Positions 39,835-48,172 are shown, counted from the first letter of the stretch. The stretch is DNA of 48,251 nucleotides from an uncultured Collinsella sp. (GCA_900540985.1 UQIC01000016.1:1-48251), one strand, 5' to 3'. The notes: a model not told the origin generated them from the sequence alone. A program made the numbers and translations.

Positions 39835-39927
39835 TTACTTCTTTCGGCGGTGGATCACATTGATGGCGTAACCAACGAGCATGGCCAAGACGATGACGAT
39901 AAAGCCAATCAGGGGATTGTCGTTCAT
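39835..39927 (-). CDS. 30-residue membrane peptide
   Basis: ATG 39927 has a strong AGGAGG five bases upstream and encodes 30 residues: MNDNP, a hydrophobic helix LIGFIVIVLAMLVGYAI, then NVIHRRKK. It starts 9 nt after the stop of the lipid-kinase gene, on the same strand, and a terminator follows, so it is a genuine-looking second cistron. Single-helix peptides with a basic tail often regulate or assemble with a membrane partner; the adjacent lipid kinase is the obvious candidate, but this is inference. Confidence 0.65.
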   Translation of the reverse strand: MNDNPLIGFIVIVLAMLVGYAINVIHRRKK

Positions 39928-39936
39928 GGGGTCCTC

Positions 39937-40854
39937 CTATTTTCCGAGCGGTGAAAAATCGTCGACGATGAGGTCGAGACATTGCGGCAGCGCGCGAGCG
40001 CCAAAGACGCCGGAGTTGCTGGAGATGATCTCTCCATCGAACTGCATACCCAGCGATGGCGTGCAGGTGATCTTGGCTTCCTTGGTCTGGATGATCTTAA
40101 ACTGCGGACGGCCGAGCACTTTGCCAGCGGGGTCGAGCGCGGCGGTAATTACCGTGGGGAGCAGCTGCATCGTGCGCACGGGCTCAATAACGACGATGTC
40201 GACCATGCCGTCGTCCATGCGGCAGTTGGGGAACAGGTTGATGTCGTTTTGGATGACCGAGGTATTGCCTGCCATGCAGCAGATGCCGTCGAGCTCCTCG
40301 ACAATGCCGTCGTGCTCAATGGTAAAGTGCGCCACCGTGGGGTTGCGCGTGGCGAGCGCGGAGAGGAAGTAGGCGATCTCGCCAATGTCGTTTTTGGTGG
40401 GAGCGGCCTTCATCATGATCTCGGCGTCGAAGCCCGAGCCGGCGATGATGATAAAGCCGTGGCGCTTCTCGTTGCCCTTCTCGTCGAGCCAAAAGAGCTC
40501 ACCCATGTCCACTTTGACCGTGCGGCCGTCGCGGCAAGCCTTGGCGAGTGCCGCCGCCTCGGGGGCATTGCCGATGTTGTTAAAGAACAGGCAGGCCGTG
40601 CCGGAGGGGAAGACAAGCGTGGGGACACCGCACCCGCGCATCTGGTCGAGCACGTTGGAGACGGTGCCGTCGCCGCCCGAAACGACCACGCGATCGAACT
40701 CGCGAACGTCCGCTACCGCGTCCTCGGGCTCCATGCCATCGCCGATAAAACGCATCACGACCTCGTCGCCGCCCTGCGCGAGGGCGTGCGTGAACGCGTA
40801 GATTTCATCTGAGCTGGGGCCCGATGCCGGGTTGTGGATGATAAGGCAGCGCAT
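39937..40854 (-). CDS. Diacylglycerol kinase/YegS-BmrU-family lipid kinase
   Basis: The 305-residue protein has the lipid-kinase catalytic-domain pattern: LIIHNPASGPSS (4-15), VVSGGDGTVSNVLDQM with the GGDGT nucleotide motif near 59-63, LVFPSGTACLFFNNIGNAP, and the C-terminal beta-sandwich with CMAGNTSVIQNDINLFPNCRMDDGMVDIVVIEP and MQFDGEII. Members phosphorylate diacylglycerol or related lipids with ATP at the membrane. A 30-residue membrane peptide is encoded immediately downstream, and RNase D is divergent. Confidence 0.83.
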   Translation of the reverse strand: MRCLIIHNPASGPSSDEIYAFTHALAQGGDEVVMRFIGDGMEPEDAVADVREFDRVVVSGGDGTVSNVLDQMRGCGVPTLVFPSGTACLFFNNIGNAPEAAALAKACRDGRTVKVDMGELFWLDEKGNEKRHGFIIIAGSGFDAEIMMKAAPTKNDIGEIAYFLSALATRNPTVAHFTIEHDGIVEELDGICCMAGNTSVIQNDINLFPNCRMDDGMVDIVVIEPVRTMQLLPTVITAALDPAGKVLGRPQFKIIQTKEAKITCTPSLGMQFDGEIISSNSGVFGARALPQCLDLIVDDFSPLGK

Positions 40855-40884
40855 ACTTACGTTCCCGTTCTGTGACTAACCGAG

Positions 40885-40890
40885 TATAGT
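40885..40890 (+). promoter_or_regulatory. Putative -10 box of rnd
   Basis: TATAGT at 40885-40890, 62 nt ahead of the rnd start, resembles a -10 box; the -35 region is weak. Confidence 0.35.
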
Positions 40891-40952
40891 TGTAGAGCAA
40901 TGCCGATATCCTACCCGTGTTTTTCGGGCCTAACCTTATTCGATGGGTTGAT

Positions 40953-42086
40953 ATGTACATTTCCACACATCAGGCTCTGGTCGACTTTTGCCAGCGCGCC
41001 CGCGAGTTCGACGCGATCGCCGTCGATACCGAGTTTTTGCGCGAGCGCACGTTTCATCCGCGCCTGTGCTTGGTTCAGATTGCCACCCCTGCCGAGAGCG
41101 TCGCGGTCGATCCCCTGGTAATCGACGACCTATCGCCGCTGGCCGAGCTTATGGCCGACGAGAGCGTGACCAAGGTTTTCCACGCGTGCTCGCAGGATAT
41201 GGAGGTCATGCTCCATACCGTGGGCGTGCTGCCACGACCGATTTTCGATACGCAGGTCGCCGCCGCCTTTTTGGGCGAGCGCCAGCAGATTTCGTATGGC
41301 GCGCTTGTTCAGACGTTCTGCGGCGTATCGCTGCCCAAGACCGAGTCGCTGACCGACTGGTCGCGTCGCCCGCTGACCGATAAGCAGATTGAGTACGCGA
41401 TCGATGACGTCAAGTACCTGATCGTCGCCTATACCGAGATGATGAGCCGCCTGCGCGAGCTGGGCCGTGTGGACTGGGTGCTCGACGAGCTGCGCCCGAT
41501 GGCTGACGAGTCGCACTATCGCGCCGATCGCCACGAGGCGTTCCGCAAGGTCAAACGCATCAATTCGTGCAGCCGTCACCAGTTGGGCATCGCGCGCGAG
41601 CTCGCCGCCTGGCGCGAGGACCGCGCCGAGCGCCGTAACATCCCGCGCAAGTGGGTCATGTCCGACGACACGCTGCTTGCGCTCGTTAAGCGCAATCCCG
41701 TGCGCGTTGAGGAGTTCCGTAGCATTCGCGGTACCGATCAGTTGGGTGAGCGCGATGTGGACGGCGCGCTCATGGCCATCAAGCGCGGCGCAAGCTGTCC
41801 GCACGATCGCCTGCCGCTCATGGTGCGCGGGCATCGCCAGATCTCTCCGGAGCTGGAGAGCGTGACGGATCTCATGTACGCGCTCATCCGCCTGGTTGCC
41901 GAGCGCTCGGGCGTGGCGACCTCGGTCATTGCCTCGCGCGATGACCTGGCCGACTACATTGAGCATCCCGAGCAAAGCCCCCTGCGCGAAGGCTGGCGCT
42001 TTGAGCTCGTGGGTTCGCGCCTGGACGATCTGCTCTCGGGCAACATGGGGTTGACGGTGAAGGACGGCAAAATCGAGCTCCTGTAG
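40953..42086 (+). CDS. rnd: Ribonuclease D
   Basis: The 377-residue protein is a DEDD-type 3'-5' exonuclease with an HRDC tail. Exo motifs: AVDTEFLRERTF (DxE), VFHACSQDMEVM (Asp) and YAIDDVKYLIVAY (final Asp/Tyr). The HRDC-like region spans about residues 200-280 (LAAWREDRAERRNIPRKWVMSDDTLLAL). It trims tRNA and other structured RNA 3' ends. ATG 40953 has only a weak GATGGG upstream; an earlier in-frame start at 40917 is possible. The structured element at 42093-42241 begins 7 nt after the stop codon. Confidence 0.88.
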   Translation: MYISTHQALVDFCQRAREFDAIAVDTEFLRERTFHPRLCLVQIATPAESVAVDPLVIDDLSPLAELMADESVTKVFHACSQDMEVMLHTVGVLPRPIFDTQVAAAFLGERQQISYGALVQTFCGVSLPKTESLTDWSRRPLTDKQIEYAIDDVKYLIVAYTEMMSRLRELGRVDWVLDELRPMADESHYRADRHEAFRKVKRINSCSRHQLGIARELAAWREDRAERRNIPRKWVMSDDTLLALVKRNPVRVEEFRSIRGTDQLGERDVDGALMAIKRGASCPHDRLPLMVRGHRQISPELESVTDLMYALIRLVAERSGVATSVIASRDDLADYIEHPEQSPLREGWRFELVGSRLDDLLSGNMGLTVKDGKIELL

Positions 42087-42092
42087 GTATAT

Positions 42093-42241
42093 AGTTACGC
42101 GGTTTTACCAAACCGCCTAACAGCTCGACGCTGCAAACGGCCGAGAGCGGCAATCTGACGTTCAATCGTCGCTCGCGTACCAAAGTACGCGTCGCTTCTC
42201 TTTCACGTCACCTTGCTCGCTTTCGACCGTTTTCGCTGACG
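42093..42241 (+). repeat. Structured intergenic element, copy 2 (downstream of rnd)
   Basis: The element begins with the hairpin AGTTACGCGGTTT (42093-42105), loop TACC, then AAACCGCCTAAC. AAACGGCCGAGAGCG (42135-42149) then pairs with CGCTTTCGACCGTTT (42218-42232), and between them lie the conserved GCAATCTGACGT...ACGTCACCTTGC stem and a GCGTAC...GTACGC hairpin. It is colinear with copy 1 (20694 to 20500 read on the minus strand) but lacks its extra stem-loop. Stem pairs 6, 9 and 10 differ between copies by compensatory changes. Confidence 0.75.
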
Positions 42242-42324
42242 GTGCCAAAACATCGATGCTGATTTGCTTGCCAGCTGAGTGGGTAGAATGCCTCCAACGT
42301 GTAATTCGATTCGGAGGAATTCGC

Positions 42325-43029
42325 ATGCCCTATTACTATGGTTACGGCTTTGGCATCGACCCGCTGTACCTGCTGGTTATCCTTGTTTGTACGGTGCTTG
42401 GTCTTGCGGCGCAGAGCTATATCAACTCGACGTACAAGACCTGGTCCAAGGTTCGCTCGGACGGCGACACGGGTGCCACGGTCGCTCGCCGCATGCTCGA
42501 CGCCAACGGTTGCAACGCCGTGGGTATCAAGGGCGTTGCCGGTGAGCTCACCGACCACTACAACCCGCAGGATAACAACCTGTATCTCTCGGACGCTAAC
42601 CGTTCGGGCGGATCGGTCGCAAGCGTTGCCGTGGCCTGCCACGAGGCGGGTCATGCCGCCCAGCGTCAGAGCGGTTACGCCATGATGAAGGTTCGCACCG
42701 CCCTGGTCCCGGTCGTCAACTTTACCCAGAACACCTGGACCATCGTGTTGCTCTTGGGCCTGTTTATGAACATCGCCGGGCTCACGACCCTCGCATTGAT
42801 CTTCTTCTCGTTTAGTGTGCTGTTCCAACTCGTTACGTTGCCTGTCGAGATCGATGCCAGTCGCCGCGCCGTGGCGTATATCGAGCAGTCGGGCATGAGT
42901 TCCAAGCAGGTCAACGGTGCCAAGAAGGTGCTGACGGCAGCCGCGCTCACCTACGTGGCGGCGGCGCTCACCTCGATTATTCAGCTGCTCTACCTGATGG
43001 CCCGCTACAACAGAAACTCCAACCGATAA
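42325..43029 (+). CDS. Zinc-dependent membrane metallopeptidase (YugP/DUF232 family)
   Basis: The 234-residue protein has a Tyr/Gly-rich start MPYYYGYGFG, an N-terminal helix, and the zinc motif VACHEAGHAAQ (HExxH) at about residues 108-118 followed by three or four hydrophobic helices (ALVPVVNFTQNTWTIVLLLGLF and LTTLALIFFSFSVLFQLVTL) and the conserved PVEIDASRRAV. These match the YugP family of integral-membrane zinc peptidases. ATG 42325 follows GGAGGAAT. TAGAAT at 42284-42289 may be its -10 box. Confidence 0.83.
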   Translation: MPYYYGYGFGIDPLYLLVILVCTVLGLAAQSYINSTYKTWSKVRSDGDTGATVARRMLDANGCNAVGIKGVAGELTDHYNPQDNNLYLSDANRSGGSVASVAVACHEAGHAAQRQSGYAMMKVRTALVPVVNFTQNTWTIVLLLGLFMNIAGLTTLALIFFSFSVLFQLVTLPVEIDASRRAVAYIEQSGMSSKQVNGAKKVLTAAALTYVAAALTSIIQLLYLMARYNRNSNR

Positions 43030-43144
43030 CAAATTGGCTTGACAGGCGCCGCGGAGATTCTTGTCCCCGCGGCGCTGTACTATGTGTTGGACTTGAATCT
43101 GCGCAGGGTCGAAGCCCTTGTGCTCGATAACGAAAGGAGGCTGC

Positions 43145-44596
43145 GTGGCAGGCTGGAATCTAACCGGCAATGCCGTTTCCGCCGAGTTCGACGGTTCGGA
43201 CGATCAGGAGCGCAAGGAGCTCAGCGTGAGCCAGGCAGTGGAGATCGCCGCCGGTGCGCTCGATGCCATTCCGCAGCTGAGCGTTCTGGGCGAGGTCACA
43301 GGTTTTCGTGGTCCTAACGCCCGAAGCGGTCACTGCTACTTCCAGATCAAGGACGACTCGGCCGCCGTCGACTGCATTATCTGGAAGGGCGCCTATCTCA
43401 AGCGCACCTTCGATCTGCGCGATGGCATGCAGGTGAGCTTTAAGGGCAGCTTCAATCTCTATAAGCCCACGGGTCGCATGAGCTTTGTTGCCCGCTCATT
43501 TTCGTTGGCGGGGGAGGGTCTGCTGCGTCAACAAGTGGCGCAACTGGCCGAAAAGCTACGCCGAGAGGGCCTGATGGACGAAGCGCGCAAGCGCCGCATC
43601 CCGGTGCTCTGCTCCCGCGTGGCGGTCGTCACCTCGCTTTCGGGTGCCGTAATCGACGACGTTAAGCGCACGTTGCGTCGTCGCAACCCGCTCGTCGAGG
43701 TCGTCTGCGTGGGCGCCAAGGTTCAAGGCGAGGGTGCGCCGGCCGAGCTCATCGAGGGCTTGCGCCGCGCCGCTTCCATTACGCCGGCGCCCGACTGTAT
43801 TTTGCTGGTGCGCGGCGGCGGCTCCTTTGAGGACCTCATGACCTTTAATGACGAGGAGCTTGCCCGCGCGGTGGCGGCTTGTCCTGTGCCCGTGGTGACC
43901 GGTATTGGCCATGAGCCCGATACCTCGATTTGCGACATGGTGAGCGACCGTCGCGCCTCCACGCCAACGGCAGCGGCAGAATCGGTGGCGCCGGCTATGA
44001 CGGAGTTGGCTGACGTGCTCGAGGCGCGCCATCAGCGTCTGGGTGCAGCGATGGCATCGATGATTGGGTCGGCCCAGGTCGACCTGGAGATGCTCGATCA
44101 GCGCGGTCGCCGCGCCTGGGATACCTATACGGCCCGTCTGGGCGATGCGCTCGATGCCGCCGCATGCCGCCCGTGCCTCAACGACCCCACATTTATGGTC
44201 GAGCGTCGCGAGTCTGAGCTTGCGCTGACTGCCGATCGCCTGTCGGGCGCCATAGCACGCTCGGTCGGGACATTCCGCTCCAACTTTGAGCGCCTGCCCG
44301 AGCGTCTGGTTGCAAGCACCTCGGGGCTCGATGGCAAGCGCCATGCGCTCACGCTTGCGAGTTCCCGCCTGGAGCATCAGGGGCGCACGATGCTCAACAA
44401 ACCCTCGTCCGACCTGGGCCGTGCGGCAGCCTCGCTCGATGCCCTGTCGCCGCTCAAGGTGCTTGCCCGTGGTTATTCCATCGCGTACAGCGATGATGGT
44501 GTGGCCACGAGCGCCAAGACCTTTAAGCCCGGCGACGCCATCCGCGTGCGCATGGCAGACGGTAACGTTGCGGCAACGGTCGATACGGTCGAGTAG
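43145..44596 (+). CDS. xseA: Exodeoxyribonuclease VII large subunit
   Basis: The 483-residue protein begins at GTG 43145, four bases after AAAGGAGG (43133-43140). An OB-fold nucleic-acid domain (SVLGEVTGFRGPNARSGHCYFQIKDD, about 40-65, and DGMQVSFKGSFNLYKPTGRMSF) precedes the catalytic domain with PVLCSRVAVVTSLSGAVIDDV, LLVRGGGSFEDLMTFNDEELARA, TGIGHEPDTSICDMVSDRRASTPTAAAE and a coiled C-terminal region. The enzyme degrades single-stranded DNA with XseB during repair. The small subunit follows after 42 nt. Confidence 0.92.
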   Translation: MAGWNLTGNAVSAEFDGSDDQERKELSVSQAVEIAAGALDAIPQLSVLGEVTGFRGPNARSGHCYFQIKDDSAAVDCIIWKGAYLKRTFDLRDGMQVSFKGSFNLYKPTGRMSFVARSFSLAGEGLLRQQVAQLAEKLRREGLMDEARKRRIPVLCSRVAVVTSLSGAVIDDVKRTLRRRNPLVEVVCVGAKVQGEGAPAELIEGLRRAASITPAPDCILLVRGGGSFEDLMTFNDEELARAVAACPVPVVTGIGHEPDTSICDMVSDRRASTPTAAAESVAPAMTELADVLEARHQRLGAAMASMIGSAQVDLEMLDQRGRRAWDTYTARLGDALDAAACRPCLNDPTFMVERRESELALTADRLSGAIARSVGTFRSNFERLPERLVASTSGLDGKRHALTLASSRLEHQGRTMLNKPSSDLGRAAASLDALSPLKVLARGYSIAYSDDGVATSAKTFKPGDAIRVRMADGNVAATVDTVE

Positions 44597-44638
44597 ACCG
44601 CGTTTCATAGCGATAAACCTTTAGGAAAGGAAACAGAT

Positions 44639-44905
44639 ATGGCAGAGAAGACCCCGGTCGAGCAGCTTACGTACAAGCAGGCATCGCAGGAGTTGGAGCT
44701 CATCATCCGCAGCTTGGAGTCGGGCGATATGGAGCTCGAGGAGTCGCTCGAGAGCTATACCCGCGGCGTCGAGCTCCTCAAGAGCCTGCGCACCCGCCTG
44801 TCCGATGCCGAGCAGAAGGTCTCGGTGCTCCTTAAGGACGTCGACGGCAACGACGTGCTCGCCGACGGCGAGGCCGCCAACACCGACGACAAGCTTTCGT
44901 TCTAA
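44639..44905 (+). CDS. xseB: Exodeoxyribonuclease VII small subunit
   Basis: The 88-residue helical protein has the XseB pattern LTYKQASQELELIIRSLESGDMELEESLESYTRGVELLKSLRTRLSDAEQKV, described as two antiparallel helices from about 10 to 63, followed by an acidic tail. XseB binds XseA and restrains its activity. AGGAAAGGA precedes the ATG. It lies directly downstream of xseA. Confidence 0.92.
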   Translation: MAEKTPVEQLTYKQASQELELIIRSLESGDMELEESLESYTRGVELLKSLRTRLSDAEQKVSVLLKDVDGNDVLADGEAANTDDKLSF

Positions 44906-44919
44906 CCATCCCGACCAAA

Positions 44920-44925
44920 TATAAT
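44920..44925 (+). promoter_or_regulatory. Putative -10 box of the HIT gene
   Basis: TATAAT (44920-44925) lies 29 nt upstream of ATG 44955; the implied transcript start near 44932 leaves the GAAAGGA ribosome-binding site inside the leader. No strong -35 box is visible. Confidence 0.45.
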
Positions 44926-44954
44926 TACCTTGGCCTGTGAGAAAGGAACCAGCC

Positions 44955-45290
44955 ATGTGTGATTGCATCTTCTGCAAAATCGCCAACCACGAGATTCCCT
45001 CAACCGTTGTCTATGAGGACGACCAGGTCATCGCCTTCGACGACCTCAACCCCCAGGCGCCGGTCCACACGCTCGTGATCCCCAAGAAGCACTACAGCGA
45101 CATCGCCGACAACGTGCCGGCCGAGACCATGGGCGCCATGGCCCACGCCATCCACGAGGTTGCCAAGGCCAAGGGCTTGGAGGACGGTTTCCGCGTCATC
45201 TCCAACAAGGGCGTCAACGCCGGCCAGACCGTCATGCACTTCCACATGCACGTCCTCGGCGGCAAAAACCTGGGCGAGAACCTCATCTGA
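44955..45290 (+). CDS. HIT-family nucleotide hydrolase/transferase
   Basis: The 111-residue protein has the HIT domain: N-terminal CDCIFCKI (zinc-binding-type cysteines), EDDQVIAFDDLNPQAPVHTLVIPKKH, and the histidine triad QTVMHFHMHVLGG near residues 95-107. HIT proteins cleave nucleotide phosphoramidates or polyphosphates such as AMP-lysine or ApppA. GAAAGGA precedes ATG 44955; the short frame extension to 44937 is not needed. The protein has a usual HINT-like length. Confidence 0.88.
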   Translation: MCDCIFCKIANHEIPSTVVYEDDQVIAFDDLNPQAPVHTLVIPKKHYSDIADNVPAETMGAMAHAIHEVAKAKGLEDGFRVISNKGVNAGQTVMHFHMHVLGGKNLGENLI

Positions 45291-45350
45291 GGACGCTTCT
45301 TCCGTGCAATGAAACGGAAGCTCTGGCACCGATAACTTATATATCAACGC

Positions 45351-45384
45351 AATAAACCCGAGCGCGAGGGCGTTTGGGTTTATT
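45351..45384 (+). terminator. Hairpin after the HIT gene
   Basis: AATAAACCC (45351-45359) pairs with GGGTTTATT (45376-45384) around a 16-nt loop and is followed by ATTG. An earlier stem, CTTCCGT with ACGGAAG (about 45298-45321), also lies in the gap. Confidence 0.5.
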
Positions 45385-45437
45385 ATTGAAGCGTATGTAA
45401 CCTGGCGGCGCCACACCGCCTGTTAGTAGGGAGACAC

Positions 45438-46616
45438 ATGAACGTTCTGGTCGTCAACGCAGGATCTTCGACCCTTAAGTATCAGGTCATCGATACCAAG
45501 TCCCACAAGGTGTCCGCAAAGGGCTCCTGCGAGCGCGTCTGCTTTACCGGCGGTACCTTCACCCACGCTGCCAACGGTTCCAAGAAGGTGACTGAGAACA
45601 TCGAGTTCCCCGACCACAAGGTCGCCATCGAGGTTGTCCTGAAGGACCTCGAGGCCAACGGCGTCAAGATCGAGGGCATCGGCCACCGTATCGTTCAGGG
45701 CGGTTGGTACTTCGGTGATTCCTCCCTCGTCGACGAAGACGTCCTCGCCAAGATCCGCGAGGTCGCTCCGCTTGCCCCGCTGCACAACAACCCCGAGGCC
45801 AACGTTATCGAGTACTGCCTCGAGCAGTATCCCGACCTGCCCAACGTCACGGTCTACGACACTGCTTTCCACTTCAATATGCCCGAGGTCGCCAAGACCT
45901 ACGCCCTGCCCAAGGACGTCTGCGACAAGCTGCACATCCGTAAGTACGGCGCCCACGGCACCAGCTACCGCTATATCTCCAAGAAGGTCGCCGAGATGAC
46001 CAACGGCGAGGCCCGCAAGGTCGTTGTGTGCCATATCGGCTCCGGCGCTTCCCTGTGCGCCATCGAGGACGGCAGGTGCATGGACACCACCATGGGTCTC
46101 ACCCCGCTCGACGGCGTCATGATGGGCACCCGCTGCGGATCCATCGACCCGGCTACCGTGTGCTACCTGCAGCGCGAGGGCGGCTATACCTTCGACGAGG
46201 TCGACGAGATGATGAACAAGAAGTCCGGCCTTTTGGCTGTGACCGGTGGTAAGACCAACGACTGCCGCAACGTCGAGGAGCTCGCCGCCGCTGGTGACCC
46301 CGAGGCTCAGCTCGCCTTCGATATGTTCGTCTACAAGATTGCCGCCAAGACTGCCGAGATGGCCACTTCCATGTGCGGCATGGACACGCTGGTCTTCACC
46401 GCCGGCATCGGTGAGCACGCTCCGGCCGTTCGCGCCGGCGTTGCCGACCGTCTGGCCTTTATGGGCGTCAAGATGGACCATGCCCGTAACGCCCTGCGTG
46501 GCGACGGCGCTTGGTGCCTGTCTGCCAAGGATTCCAAGGTCAAGATCTTCGTTATCCCCACGGACGAGGAGTTCATGATCGCTTCCGACGTCGAGCGCAT
46601 CGTCAACGGCAAGTAA
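45438..46616 (+). CDS. ackA: Acetate kinase paralogue 1, divergent at active-site residues
   Basis: The 392-residue protein aligns without gaps to the second acetate kinase at 46780. It keeps NAGSSTLKYQ (7-16), GHRIVQGGW, the phosphate/ADP loop MGTRCGSIDPATV, FTAGIGEHAP and IPTDEEFMIA with the terminal Glu. Two otherwise conserved positions differ: HGTSY177 in place of HGTSH, and HIGS202GAS in place of HLGNGAS. These correspond to residues implicated in acyl-phosphate transfer in the archaeal enzyme (His184 and Asn211). It may prefer another carboxylate, act slowly, or be regulatory. No pta gene is adjacent. Confidence 0.85.
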   Translation: MNVLVVNAGSSTLKYQVIDTKSHKVSAKGSCERVCFTGGTFTHAANGSKKVTENIEFPDHKVAIEVVLKDLEANGVKIEGIGHRIVQGGWYFGDSSLVDEDVLAKIREVAPLAPLHNNPEANVIEYCLEQYPDLPNVTVYDTAFHFNMPEVAKTYALPKDVCDKLHIRKYGAHGTSYRYISKKVAEMTNGEARKVVVCHIGSGASLCAIEDGRCMDTTMGLTPLDGVMMGTRCGSIDPATVCYLQREGGYTFDEVDEMMNKKSGLLAVTGGKTNDCRNVEELAAAGDPEAQLAFDMFVYKIAAKTAEMATSMCGMDTLVFTAGIGEHAPAVRAGVADRLAFMGVKMDHARNALRGDGAWCLSAKDSKVKIFVIPTDEEFMIASDVERIVNGK

Positions 46617-46627
46617 TTGCAAGAGGG

Positions 46628-46666
46628 GAGGGGCTGGACGACCAAGTGCCGTTCAGCCCCTCTTTT
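46628..46666 (+). terminator. Terminator between the two acetate kinase genes
   Basis: GAGGGGCTGGACG (46628-46640) pairs with CGTTCAGCCCCTC (46650-46662), with one wobble, and is followed by TTTT. The two ack genes are therefore probably transcribed separately. Confidence 0.8.
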
Positions 46667-46696
46667 GCGCTCGTCGGGCGACATTCTGATAGCTAT

Positions 46697-46727
46697 TTAT
46701 CAAGATATGATAACTTCTTATTATAAT
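46697..46727 (+). promoter_or_regulatory. Promoter and inverted repeat of the second acetate kinase gene
   Basis: TATAAT (46722-46727) is a perfect -10 box 53 nt upstream of the start. TTATC and GATAA (46697-46713) form an inverted repeat across the -35 region and could bind a regulator. The region is noticeably AT-rich. Confidence 0.5.
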
Positions 46728-46779
46728 GCGGCCGCCTTAAGGGGTCTGCGTCGACCGTATTGCACTGCAAAGGAGTCTC

Positions 46780-47958
46780 ATGAACGTACTTGTTGTCAAC
46801 GCCGGCAGCTCAAGCCTTAAATATCAGCTTTTGGATACCGATACCCGCGAGGTTTTCGCCAAGGGCAACTGCGAGCGTATCGGATCGGACATGGGCATCT
46901 TCGGCCACTCCGAGAACGGTGGCGCCAAGCAGACCGAGGAGGTTCCCTTCCCCGATCATCGCTCTGCTATCGCTCGCGTGCTCGAGGAGCTCGAGAAGAC
47001 CGACTTTACGATTGATGGCATTGGCCATCGCATCGTTCAGGGCGGCTGGCACTTCGATGATTCCGCGGTCGTCGACGACGAGGTCATGGCCAAGATTCTC
47101 GAGGTGGCACCGCTTGCCCCGCTGCACAACTACGGCGAGGCGGCGGCGATTGAGTATTGCCGTGAGAAGTACCCGGAGCTGCCCAACGTGGCCGTCTTCG
47201 ACACCTCGTTCCACATGACCATGCCCGAGGTTGCCTACACCTACGCCCTGCCCAAGGACGTGTGCGACAAGTATCACGTGCGCAAGTACGGCGCCCACGG
47301 TACGAGCCACCGCTATGAGTGGATGATGGCCAAGGAGATCCTGGGCTCGCGCTGCCACCGCCTGCTTTCGTGCCACCTGGGCAACGGCGCCTCGCTCGCA
47401 GCCATCGAGGACGGCGTGTGCCGCGACACCACGATGGGCCTCACGCCGCTTGACGGCCTGATAATGGGAACCCGCTGCGGCTCTATCGACCCGGCTACCG
47501 TGTGCTACCTGCAGCGCGAGGGCGGCTACAGCTACCAGGAAGTCGACGACATGATGAACAAGCAGTCTGGTTTGCTTGCCATCTCGGGTATCTCCAACGA
47601 CGCCCGTGACATCCGCACGCGCGCTTCCGAGGGTGATGAGCGCTGCCTGCTCGCCTTCGATATGTTCGCCTACAAGGCTATGCAGCAGGCCGGCTCCATG
47701 ATCGCTTCCATGGCGGGCGTGGATACCATCACCTTCACTGCCGGCATCGGTGAGAACGACTGGTCGATTCGTAAGGCCTTCTGCGACTGCTTTGAGTGGC
47801 TGGGCGTGCGCATCGACAACAACAAGAACCGTGAGGCCGTGGGCAACGGGCCTCAGGTCATCAGTGCCGCCGGTTCCGCCGTCACGGTCATGGTCATCCC
47901 CACCGACGAGGAATACATGATCGCCCACGACGTCGAACGTCTGACCAAGAACAACTAA
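46780..47958 (+). CDS. ackA: Acetate kinase (canonical paralogue 2)
   Basis: The 392-residue protein carries the full acetate-kinase set: N-terminal NAGSSSLKYQ, HRIVQGGW, YGAHGTSHRY (His177), SCHLGNGASL (Asn202), MGTRCGSIDPATV, FTAGIGENDWSIR and PTDEEYMIAHDVERL with the C-terminal Glu. It makes ATP and acetate from acetyl phosphate. AAGGAG lies upstream of the ATG. It is the better candidate for the main acetate enzyme of the pair. A separate promoter and terminators on both sides indicate an independent unit. Confidence 0.92.
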   Translation: MNVLVVNAGSSSLKYQLLDTDTREVFAKGNCERIGSDMGIFGHSENGGAKQTEEVPFPDHRSAIARVLEELEKTDFTIDGIGHRIVQGGWHFDDSAVVDDEVMAKILEVAPLAPLHNYGEAAAIEYCREKYPELPNVAVFDTSFHMTMPEVAYTYALPKDVCDKYHVRKYGAHGTSHRYEWMMAKEILGSRCHRLLSCHLGNGASLAAIEDGVCRDTTMGLTPLDGLIMGTRCGSIDPATVCYLQREGGYSYQEVDDMMNKQSGLLAISGISNDARDIRTRASEGDERCLLAFDMFAYKAMQQAGSMIASMAGVDTITFTAGIGENDWSIRKAFCDCFEWLGVRIDNNKNREAVGNGPQVISAAGSAVTVMVIPTDEEYMIAHDVERLTKNN

Positions 47959-47980
47959 CGCGCGCATTTGCAAGTAAACG

Positions 47981-48016
47981 AAAGGCCTCCAGAGCAACAG
48001 CTCCGGAGGCCTTTTT
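47981..48016 (+). terminator. Terminator after the second acetate kinase gene
   Basis: AAAGGCCTCCAGAG (47981-47994) pairs with CTCCGGAGGCCTTT (48001-48014), one mismatch, then TT. The remaining sequence to the window end (48017-48251) has no convincing complete gene. Confidence 0.85.
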
Positions 48017-48172
48017 ACTAGCATACGGAAATTCCAGTCCCAAAGTGATCATCGCCGGCAACGCCTGCGCTTCCAGCAACGGCACCCATCCGTTCAGATC
48101 TTCAGCCCCAGCTCGTAGCCAAGCCGCCGTCCACCCTCCAGATTCCCTGATTGCTACGTGGCGGCAGGGACC

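Noticed and set aside
43040..43075. Perfect TTGACA (43040) taken as the xseA -35 box
   Set aside because: The nearest -10-like TACTAT is more than 30 bp away, and a GC hairpin lies between them; not a usable promoter.
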